Shown piece after piece: positions 12,901 through 24,900 of a stretch of 64,000 nucleotides of DNA (its first letter is position 1; the number at the start of each line of letters is the position of its first letter). Made by a program: the position numbers and the translations under genes. This DNA comes from Branchipolynoe longqiensis (Eukaryota > Annelida > Polychaeta > Phyllodocida > Polynoidae): NCBI GenBank assembly GCA_030323885.1, contig CM059192.1, positions 751,001 through 815,000 of the forward strand, read 5' to 3'. The notes beneath the pieces were generated by a model. The model was not told the origin of the DNA, made no database searches, and saw nothing but the letters and a program-made list of their open reading frames with translations.

Positions 12901-15900
12901 CCAGCAAAGTCCTTGGATTTTGCCTTCAGTCTTTTCTTTCGCTCGTTCATGCATTCTGAATCAAATGAACAATTGAGGGATTTCTAAACCAAAATTCCCT
13001 CAATCAGATTTTTTCCCTTATCTTATTTTTTAAGTCCTGAAATTTCAGACATTAAAATAATAAAATGTGAAAAGAGACCACATACGAATCCTGCATCATG
13101 CATGTTTCAGTTGTGCCCTGAATGTTCTTAGAGCTGACGTAATGTTACTGGATGCATCCCTTGGTAGTATTGGTGCTTCCTCTTTATTTATTTAGAATGG
13201 CTTGAAAGGATTTGATAAATAACACTAAATGAGTAATAATTAAACATGGGAAATTAAAGGCACTGGATATGGACTGAGATGGTATATCTGGTATTCTGAC
13301 AAACACACCAACATTGGGTGTATAGCCCATGTCATTTAGGTAGCACAACGCTCAATATACACTGTGTCTGTTCTACGGTGAATTCTTTCTGCGTCTCAAC
13401 AGAAACATGGGAGAATTCAATCCGTATAAATGCAAGTCATGGTTCGTAAGTCATGGTTCATACAGAGTTCCTGCAAACCTGCAAAGTTTTGAAAATTCAA
13501 AATAAGACCCCTGACTGTACTTGAAAAGGGGATTTTTTTCAATAAGTTCTTGGAAAGGCGTCGGAAAGTTGTGGAAACCATGGATAACAATATGGTGGAA
13601 GGTTTGTTCAATTCATGTATTATGTACAATATTACATGCATTATCTTTAGTGCAAAGTAAACGATACCACTTTCAAAAAGTAATGACATATATTTACAGA
13701 ATCAAATAAGCTTAGATAGTGAAATGGTGGTCTTTGTTACTGGGAAGTTATAGAATTAGGTTCATCCAAGGTAGAAACTCTGCAAGTAACAAACGACAAC
13801 CCGCAACAGGCAAAACTGCATGGCTTCTTTGTATGCATGCACAAGCGTTCTCCCCAAACTTGGTTGGTTATATAATCAGGCGTTAGGCCGAAAGTTGCTT
13901 TCGATAGTTTGCCAAAGTACAGAAGTGGCCATGCTAGTTCATATCCAGCCCCTGTACAGAATATACAGTAAAACCTCTCTAAATCAACCGACCATGGGAC
14001 CGACTTTGAATGGTCCATTTAACGAGGTGGTTGGTTTAAGGAGTTTTTTTTACCGTTACAATGGTATCATCTGGGCGATCGTCTGGCACCCAAATAAAGC
14101 AATCGATATAAGGGAGTGGTCGATCTGTGGAGGTGGTCTGTTAGAGAGGTTTTACTGTAACTGGTTTATAGGTCAGACAGCGATTAGTTAGATGGATGCG
14201 GACCCCACAATGAGGAGGCGATAGAGGGCCCTGGTTTGGTGGGAGCCGCAGGGCATGGCTCAGCTGACCTACCTACATGCATTTTCTCCCTTTCGGTTCA
14301 ACTTCCGGTTTGTAGAGAACGCTTTCAGCGTGCGCATGCGCAGAGATTCCATGTCCCTGTCCGAGTGGTCGGAGGCCGACATGGGGCAGCTGGACGCAGG
14401 TAACCGGCGACGCGCGTAGTTTCTCCGGCCTCCATCAGGTGGCAGTGTGTAGTGGAACTACCTGGCGCGTTGATTTGTAACTAACGGTTTTTGTGTGACG
14501 TCATGAGTGGTTCTCGCACCGTTTGAATCAGATTATGCCTTGCAAGGGCGTTGCTGTGTACCGTCCTGATATGATACCATATGTTGTTAGGACGTAAAAC
14601 CCCACTCACTCATATCTTGCTGCGTTGTAGTTGATAAACAATTAACTTTAGAAACAAGCAGATTGTAAATGTTAATTGTGCTATTTAAAAAAAAACATAT
14701 CGCCAATGCTCCTGTTGAAGCAAGTATCTCATGATATACTGTGCAATATAGCACAGTTATATAGCACTGCTAGTGACAGTCAGTCCGTAAATAGTGGATA
14801 AAGCGTGGGTCAGTTTGTCTCTACAAAGCATCATTATCCGTAAACTCAGACAAGCGCTTGGATTATCACATTCTGGAGTTAAATACTAGTCCTTATCCGT
14901 AAACTCAGACAAGCGCTTGGATTATCACAATCTGGAGTTAAATACTAGTCCTTATCCGTAAACTCAGACAAGCGCTTGGATTATCACAATCTGGAGTTAA
15001 ATACTAGTCCTTATCCGTAAACTCAGACAAGCGCTTGGATTATCACAATCTGGAGTTAAATACTAGTCCTTATCCGTAACTCAGACAAGCGCTTGGATTA
15101 TCACAATCTGGAGTTAAATACTAGTCCTTATCCGTAAACTCAGACAAGCGCTTGGATTATCACAATCTGGGAGTTAAATACTAGTCCTTATCCGTAAACT
15201 CAGACAAGCGCTTGGATTATCACAATCTGGAGTTAAATACTAGTCCTTATCCGTAAACTCAGACAAGCGCTTGGATTATCACAATCTGGAGTTAAATACT
15301 AGTCCTTATCCGTAAACTCAGACAAGCGCTTGGATTATCACAATCTGGAGTTAAATACTAGTCCTTATCCGTAAACTCAGACAAGCGCTTGGATTATCAC
15401 AATCTGGAGTTAAATACTAGTCCTTATCCGTAAACTCAGACAAGCGCTTGGATTATCACAATCTGGAGTTAAATACTAGTCCTTATCCGTAAACTCAGAC
15501 AAGCGCTTGGATTATCACAATCTGGAGTTAAATACTAGCCTTATCCGTAAACTCAGACAAGCCTTGGATATCACAATCTGGAGTTAAATACTAGTCCTTA
15601 TCCGTAAACTCAGACAAGCGCTTGGATTATCACAATCTGGAGTTAAATACTAGTCCTTATCCGTAAACTCAGACAAGCGCTTGGATTATCACAATCTGGA
15701 GTTAAATACTAGTCCTTATCCGTAAACTCAGACAAGCGCTTGGATTATCACAATCTGGAGTTAAATACTAGTCCTTATCCGTAAACTCAGACAAGCGCTT
15801 GGATTATCACAATCTGGAGTTAAATACTAGTCCTTATCCGTAAACTCAGACAAGCGCCGAAAGTAACGGCTGCAATAAGCGAAGCATGCCGCCCCATGTA

Positions 15901-18900
15901 ATATAGTTGTGGTATACGCTCATCCGCTGTGTACATTGCGACTTCTAGAAACTGAAACAATTTAGTTTGCATAAGATAAGAACGGAGTGAATCTCTCCCC
16001 CTCTGACCCCTCCTCTAACTTGACCTAATTCTTAGACAATAATAAGATAGGCTATTTACATTATGCATAACAATCAGTTCACTAGACCTGTATCACTTTT
16101 TTAATTTATTCCATCGATTATGTAATGTCTCCATTAAAAAAAAGAAATGTACATTTATATATTCAAAACGTAACTTGATATTCTGACAAAGACAGGTCTG
16201 GTCCTTGTTTTGTGTGCTATAAGTAGCAGGTCACGTGGTCTATTCTTTGGCGTTCTGCTGACCTAGTTACCAAGGAAGTGTGACACCCGGTTTTGGGCAT
16301 CTGCTCTGACGATAAAGCACCGCCTATGAACACTAAATGTTGTCTGCTGCGACATTTAGTGCCAACAAACTAATTGGTTTAGTAAATGTGAAATTTTTAA
16401 TCTGCAAAGAAAAATATGTTTTCTTTTAGTTTTCGTATTTTCGATGACGGACGCAATTATCAGGGTTGCCAACCCTTTCCTCGTTAGGTGTACAATATGT
16501 TGGTCCCATCATCACCTTATGCCGATCTTCTGGTTTTTCATTTAGTAATATTATATAAATCTGACGGAGTATTGTGTCCAAAATGCACCACAGAGCATCT
16601 AAGATTTATACATTTTTCTGGGGTATACCCCCAGAGCACCCAATATATCATCCCTTAAAATCTTCCAGGTTTTCATTTTCCAATGTTGGCAACCCTGCAT
16701 TGTCAAAGATAAAAGTTAACGCTTTTGTAAGAGCAGACGACATTTCGGCTGAGCAGACGACAGTAAATGGACGCTTCATGTTGAGTGTTGAGTGTTGAGT
16801 TGACCCCGAGTGACCTCCCCAGCAATGTCTTCATTTCACGTTCTGCATTTCCTCTCCTATTTTCATCTGTATTTGTGATTATTTTGATTCACAATAATTG
16901 ATGATTTACGCTCTGGTTTCTGCTGATGTTTAAAATGTACATCATAGATTAATTTCCACAATTAATTACGATCATTTACACGATCAAATCCAAGGGGAGA
17001 ACCATTAACAAAAGATGAAATTCCTGCTATTATGATTAAAAGTGCACTTATGTGAATTTATATAGTAATTAAGCCATGATTTATTTCACTGAATGAATAC
17101 CGTAAAACTTCCGCTACAAGCTACACTTAGAGTTTGGGGTTTTCGTCTAAGTTGCATCCAAGGTTTAATATGACCTCCATCTAAGATGCTCCCTAATTAT
17201 GAAATTTTCCCCCTGACCGCATTAGGTTGATTTCTCTATAAGCTGTGGCTTGCGGTGGAGGTTTTACAGTGTATATTGCAATGCGTCTTACTTGACGAAG
17301 TAGCTCCATCTTACCGCTGGTTCTTTTGTGTCCAGATTCACTACACGCCCTACATCTGCACAAGGCGGGCAGCGGCCTGGGCTTGACTGTCTTTGGTGGA
17401 AATGATGTTCACGAAGACCCGCTGTTTTGTGTGGTGCGTGTTCGCAAGTTGTTCCCGCTTGGGCCAGCCGCGCAGTCTGGTCACATCTATGCCGGTGATG
17501 TCATTTTGGAAGTTAACGGAACCCCCACCGCTGGCCTCACGCGTAACGTAAGTTAAATCAAATTTAACTCAGCCAGAAACTAAATAAATCCAGTTTTGGG
17601 TTGTGCTTGTGCTTGTTCGTAAACTACTCCCATTCCAGTAGCAGGGACTGAGTTCTGACTCCCGGCTGAAGGGTGTGGAGGGTATGGCGAGAGGGGCTGT
17701 GATTGGTCGATTGGGGAGTGGAGTCCAGAGAGAGGCTATCGGATTGGTGCATGGCAATGACCAATGACTGAGGCTGACCAATGAGCGCCTTGAACCCATC
17801 CGTTAATCGGGCGGCTACGCCTGTTCAAATACTGCATAGTGACACCTGATTTCCGCCTGCAGGAAGTGCTCACTCTGCTGCGGACCACCCCACCGGATGT
17901 GGACCTGCTGCTGTGTCGCCCGCCAGAGGACGCGCTGCCTTCCACCGAACAACTCGTGAGCGCCTTTTGTACATGGAGCATCTACTTCACTGCATGGGAG
18001 GTCACGGGGTCAATCCTTGATACTTGATACTTGATACATGATACAAACCTAACCTTCAAAGGTGTGACAAAATCTACCATAGTACAGTAAAACCTCTCTA
18101 ACTCGACTGACCATGGGACGGCCATTAAATGGTCCATTTAGGGAGGTGGTCGGCTTAGGGAGGTTTTTTATCGTTACAATGGTATTGTATGGGCAATCGT
18201 TTGGGACCCAAATAAAGTGATCGATATAGGGGAGTGGTCGATCTGTGGAGGTTGTCGGTTAGAGAGGTTTTACTGTATATCTAGATTAAAACACCTTATG
18301 GGTGCAAGGTATTGCAAATGTTGACTGTATATAAAATATAGACGAAAACGAATAACAAATATTACAAAATTGGAAACCGATTTTGCACTACAAACAAGTT
18401 TACAGAAATTATTGATAAAGGAAATCAATCTGTATGGATTATGACGACTACTGCACAGCGGCGAAAACAAGTGCATGCACTTAACCGTTATGAGCAGAAC
18501 AAACAAACAATCACTAAAAAAACTAAGAAACAAAACATATCGCTGCCTTCCTGAGTTGAAATTCCAAGGATGGAGTAAGATTGGTTGGCTCAGTGCCAGG
18601 ATAATGTGTCTGAGTGGGATACTGCATAAAGATGTCAAGAAACTGTCTTCTCTATAAAATTGTATCACCTGATTTGACCGTTTGGGCTTCGGGTTTACAA
18701 TTAATGATCATCAGGTTTGCTCTGTTTTTCTCAGGGACATCTTTTGCAGTGAAAGTGTATACATGTTTCAGTTCTATTTAATAAAGAAAGCCTATTCAAC
18801 TATATGAGTGGGTGGGTGAGTGGTGGTGAGTGGTGGTGAGTGGCTGAGTAACATTTGTAAAATTGCTGTTGAGTTTTGGGTTGTAGTTTTCTGGAGGGTC

Positions 18901-21900
18901 TTGTATGTCACCTGCCTTTAACTATTAAAAAAAGGTTATTTGGATATTTTATATTTTATTTGTAAAATCATTGAGTTTTGAAAATATAATAAATTTCCCA
19001 AGATTGTTTTATAGCTAGGAATTCCGCAAACTTATTTAGTTCTCAATAACGCATGTGATTATTAAATTATCCATTCACCATGACCGAATGCAGGCAAACG
19101 AGACGGATTGTTCGTTGCGGGGTACGCCATTATCGCAGACGATAAGCCCTTCCATCACACTGGGGCTCGGAGAGAGGGGTGGTCTCCCAGATGGAGCGTC
19201 TCCCTCCATCACTTCCAACGCGCCAACTCCAGTCAGCGCGATCACCTCCCCAACGCCAGGTGACAGCGCCTATGGACACCATTCAACAACAGCCGAGTTA
19301 ACCGCTGATCAGGTCCGGTCGCAAGAAGACTCAAGTGAGTCAGATTACACGGATGAGAATGACTCAGACATCGGTGACTCAGCCTCTGTTGTAAACATGA
19401 TGAATAACAATCGCACCAACGAGCGGAGGCAGTTCCAAGAAGAACGCTGGAAGCAGAACCAACGTCATGACGTTAGTGCGCCAGTGGCGGCATCTGGTGG
19501 CGATCGTGGAAAATCGCCAGGTGGTGCCACTGACCACAGCGATATCAGCGCACCAGCTCGCGACTGGCTGAACTACATGACTCCGACGAGCGGATTCTTC
19601 GCCACTGAGCAAAGGCGGAATCTGGAGGAAGCCTCCGAGCAGGCAGAAGGCGTGTCACTGAGCATGCGCAGAGGCACAGAAGGCCAGCTCCGTCCGGCTG
19701 GAGAGCCGCTTCTTGAAGGGGTAGGTTTCATCGCATTGTTTTTTATATTCACATATTTGGAACTTTTACACACTATGTAAACCATTTTAAGACAATGTTC
19801 ACAGATGTAAGAATAGATTTAATCTTGTAAGCATTCTTTCATTATCAAAGTTGTTGTTATTTAGGTGGACAATAGATGATGGTGGAGTCGGTGCTTAGAG
19901 TCTGACTTTTTTCTAGGTCAGACTCCTAATCTGAAGGTCGATGGTTCGATTCCCCATGCCATCACTTCTGCCAATTTGGATTTTCCACTGCTATGTAACT
20001 TACAGCGCCATCAAAGGCCTGTTGCTCTCATAACATGTCTATGTGGTGTGGGAGGTTAAAAATCCTGTGGGTCGTTAAAAGTGTAGGCTCAGACTTTCTA
20101 TCGGCCAACTGTCTAATAGTGAAAACATGTCTATTCAGACTTATCCATGATAGGCAGTATAAATCTCCAATAAACATTTTTCCATTATTCTCCAGGAATT
20201 TGAAGTGACGATGACGAAGGGCAATAAGGGGCTGGGCTTCACCGTGGCCGGGGGGCAGAACACGACCGGATACTTCTATGTCAAGGACATCCTCTTTGAC
20301 CCTGCGCTTTCAGACGGACGCATCCAGATAGGAGACCGACTCATCAAGGTGACGTATTTGCACCAAATTTAATTATTTTTGTCAATTTTAACCAGAAATC
20401 CTGCTACAGGGTGCTTTCACTAACGACAACGCCACCCCCAGCATGGCTCGTTGTAAGTATAAATAGTTCACCTAGCCACTCACATAGCTACTCACTACCA
20501 CTCACCCAGCCACTCACATAGCTACTGTAGTGGTCTGCACTGACCTCTCAGGCAAGGAGCCGCATGGACAGGTAGGCGTGGGTAGTGTGTTGATATCAGG
20601 GAGCCTAGGTGGTGTAATGGTTAGCACACTGGCCCGGAATGCAAAGAGATATGGGTTCGAGTCCCGCTCTAGGCACAATATTTCCCATTTTCAACACCCC
20701 CATGACACTGGTTGCCGTGATCAGGATCCTGTACAAGCTTTGCGCTGTATGGTTGTTGAACCTACCCTGTGTATGTATGTGCGTTGCATTGCCTGTATGT
20801 ATGTAATTGTAAGCATTATAAGACTTACAATTCCAGGGGGACGAGTGTAGTGGTCTGCACTGACCTCTCAGGCAAGGAGCCGCATGGACAGGTAGGCGTG
20901 GGTAGTGTGTTGATATCAGGGAGCCTAGGTGGTGTAATGGTTAGCACACTGGCCCGGAATGCAAAGAGATGTGGGTTCGAGTCCCGCTCTAGGCGCAGTA
21001 TTTCCCATTTTCATCACCCCCACGACACTACTCACTGCCACTCACCCAGCCACTCACATAGCTACTCACTGCCACTCACATAACCACTCACTGGCAAGAG
21101 AAACCTGAAGCTGAGAGACATTAAGACCGACTCATGGACACAACTCTCACAGCAGAGAGCTAAATGGAGAGCGGCAGTCAAGTAATGAAAGCAGTCTTTG
21201 TCGCATCGCGACCGACAGCATGATGATGAGCTACTCACATAGCCACTCACATAGCTACTCACTGCCACTCACATAACCACTCACATAGCTACTCACTGCC
21301 ACTCACATAGCCACTCACATAGCTACTCACTACCACTCACATAACCACTCACATAGCTACTCACTACCACTCACATAGCTACTCACTACCACTCACATAA
21401 CCACTCACATAGCTACTCACTACCACTCACATAGCCACTCACATAGCCACTCACTACCACTCACATAGCCACTCACATAGCCACTCACATAGCCACTCAC
21501 ATAGCCACTCACATTACCACTCACATAACCACTCACATAGCTACTCACTGCCACTCACATAGCCACTCACATAGCTACTCACTACCACTCACATAGCCAC
21601 TCACATAGCTACTCACTACCACTCACATAGCCACTCACATAGCTACTCACTACCACTCACATAGCCACTCACATAGCTACTCACTTCCACTCACATAGCT
21701 ACTCACTGCCACTCACATAACCACTCACATAGCTACTCACTACCACTCACATAACCACTCACATAGCTACTCACTGCCACTCACATAACCACTCACATAT
21801 CTACTCACTGCCACTCACATAGCTACTCACTACCACTCACATAGCTACTCACTGCCACTCACCCAGCCACTCACATAGCTACTCACTGCCACTCACATAG

Positions 21901-24900
21901 CTACTCACTGCCACTCACCCAGCCACTTACATAGCTACTCACTGCCACTCACATAGCTACTCACTGCCACTCACATAGCTACTCACTGCCACTCACATAG
22001 CCACTCACATAGCTACTCACTACCACTCACATAACCACTCACATAGCTACTCACTGCCACTCATCCAGCCACTCACATAGCTACTCACTGCCACTCAACC
22101 AGCCACTCACATAGCTACTCACTACCACTCACATAACCACTCACATAACCACTCACATAGCTACTCACTGCCACTCACATAACTACTCACTACCACTCAC
22201 ATAACAACTCACATAGATACTCACATAACCACTCACATAGCTACTCACTGCCACTCACATAACCACTCACATAGCTACTCACTGCCACTCATCCAGCCAC
22301 TCACATAGCTACTCACTGCCACTCAACCAGCCACTCACATAGCTACTCACTACCACTCACATAACCACTCACATAGCTACTCACTACCACTCACATAGCC
22401 ACTCACATAGCTACTCACTACCACTCACATAGCTACTCACTACCACTCACATAGCTACTCACATAGCTACTCACTGCCACTCACCCAGCCACTCAGCACC
22501 GCTCACCCAGCCACTCTTCAACCGGACGCGGTGGCCGAATCGGTAGTGCGCAGGCTTCCCATGCAGAAGGTTGGGAGTTCGATTCCAGGCCGAGTCAAAC
22601 CAGTGACTTATCAAATTGATACATGTTACTTCCTAGCTTGGCATTAATAGGATAGGGCAAGGACTGGTTAGCACAGTGTTAGGATAATGTGCCTGAGTGG
22701 GACATCGGGTCATGGTGCCGGCGGCCTGATCTCCCGGTGGGGCAGCACTATAAAGTTGCCATGAGTGCACACTGTCAGAAGTCGGTACCCATCCTGAGAT
22801 GACCTTTGATGTTGCCAGAACGGAAAACTCCAACAACCAACCCAACCAAACACCACACAGCCATTCACTACCACTCAACCAGCCACTAACCCTCACTCAC
22901 CCAGCCACTCACCACCATTCACCCACCCACTCACTCAACACCACTCACCTAGCCACTCACTACCACTCATCCACCCACTCACCACCACTCACCTAGCTAC
23001 TCACCCATCCATTCACATAGCCACTCACATAACCACTCACCACCACTCACACATCCACTCACCACCACTCACATAACCACTCACCACCACTCACACAGCC
23101 ACTCACCACCACTCAAACAGCCATTCACCACCATTCAACCATTCACTCAGCGACTCAGTCAGTCGCTCGTTCACTTCGCATACTCATGTGGGTGGTTGCA
23201 CTGTAGGTTAACGCGCAGGACATGACGGACCTGAACCACAAGGAGGCTGTCAACTACCTGCGTGTCACCCCCAACACCGTCACCATCCGCTTCTGTCGTC
23301 ATCCGCGAGTCGTGACGCCACCTGGCGACGTCAACCACAGAGCTGTCAAGAAGGTACCACGACAAGCCATGGCACGCCGCCTCCATTTTTAAATTTAATT
23401 TAATTACACGGATGCGCATAATGTAAGCCGATACCAGACTACCTCGATGCTTCTTGGGCAGGTTTTACATGGATGCACGTAATGTAAGCCAGTACCAGAC
23501 TAACACCTTGCTTCTTGGGCAGGTTTTACATGGATGCGCGTAATGTAAGCCGGTACCAGACTGACACCATGCTTCTTGGGCAGGTTTTACATGGATGCGC
23601 GTAATGTAAGCCGGTACCAGACTAACTCGATGCTTCTTGGGCAGGTTTTACATGAATGCGCGTAATGTAAGCCGGTACCAGACTAACTCGATGCTTCTTG
23701 GGCAGGTTTTACATGGATGCGCATAATGTAAGCCGGTACCAGACTAACTCGATGCTTCTTGGGAAGGTTTTACATGACTGCGCGTAATGTAAGCCGGTAC
23801 CAGACTAACACGATGCTTCTTGGGCAGGTTTTACATGGATGCGCGTAATGTAAGCCGGTACCAGACTAACACCTTGCTTCTTGGGGCAGGTTTTACATGG
23901 ATGCTGTGCCGTAACTTGCCTGGGCAGGTTTTACATGGATGCGCGTAATGTAAGCCGGTACCAGACTAACACCTATGCTTCTTGGGCAGGTTTTACATGG
24001 ATGCGCGTAATGTAAGCCGGTACCAGACTAACTCGAGCTGGGCAGGTTTACATGGAGCGCGTAATGTACGGTCGCTAACCTGCTCTGGGCAGGTTTTACA
24101 TGAATGCGCGTAATGTAAGCCGGTACCAGACTAACTCAATGCTTCTTGGGCAGGTTTTACATGGATGCGCGTAATGTAAGCCGGTACCAGACTAACTCGA
24201 TGCTTCTTGGGCAGGTTTTACATGGATGCGTGTAATGTAAGCCGGTACCAGACTAACTCGATGCTTCTTGGGCAGGTTTTACATGGATGCGCATGATGTA
24301 AGCCGGTACCAGACTAACACGATGCTTCTTGGGCAGGTTTTACTTGGATGCGCGTAATGTAAGCCGGTACCAGACTAACACGATGCTTCTTGGGCAGGTT
24401 TTACTTGGATGCGCATAATGTAAGCCGGTACCAGACTGACACGATGCTTCTTGGGCAGGTTTTACATGAATGCGCGTAATGTAAGCCGGTACCAGACTAA
24501 CTCGATGCTTCTTGGGCAGGTTTTACATGAATGCGCGTAATGTAAGCCGGTACCAGACTAACTCGATGCTTCTTGGGCAGGTTTTACATGGATGCGCATA
24601 ATGTAAGCCGGTACCAGACTAACTCGATGCTTCTTGGGAAGGTTTTACATGGATGCGCGTAATGTAAGCCGATACCAGACTAACACAATGCTTCTTGGGC
24701 AGGTTTTACATGGATGCGCGTAATGTAAGCCGGTACCAGACTAGCACAATGCTTCTTGAGCAGGTTTTACATGGAAACGCGTCATGTAAGCCGGTACCAG
24801 ACTAACACGATGCTTCTTGGGCAGGTTTTACATGGATGCGTGTAATGTAAGCCGGTACCAGACTAACACCATGCTTTGTTTGCAGGTTCAATTTTCCAAG

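Larger units (their letters stand above)
21028..23170. repeat. CACTCACATAGCTACTCACTGC minisatellite
   Basis: An irregular array built of CACTCACATAGC, TACTCACTGC, CACTCACATAAC and similar blocks, ending in more degraded CACTCACCACC units. It holds an RTE-like scrap (21092-21230) and an S1 SINE (22521-22840). It fills nearly the whole intron inside PDZ4. Confidence 0.93.

Noticed and set aside
14341..14399. Alternative acceptor gcgcag at 14343 for exon 10
   Set aside because: It would read a Trp/Pro/Thr-rich frame out of keeping with the linker, while the acceptor at 14315 keeps phase and a Ser/acidic composition.
14830..15857. CRISPR array, because of regular near-identical repeats
   Set aside because: The units are directly adjacent with no unique spacers, and the DNA is a eukaryotic intron.
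20603..20674. Working cytosolic tRNA gene
   Set aside because: The anticodon stem pairs at only three of five positions, position 33 is C, and it lies inside a repeated LTR.
20526..21027. Simple tandem duplication of a 320-bp SINE
   Set aside because: Two loci have the same total length and borders, TG...CA ends and 4-bp target duplications, which fits an LTR-core-LTR element better.
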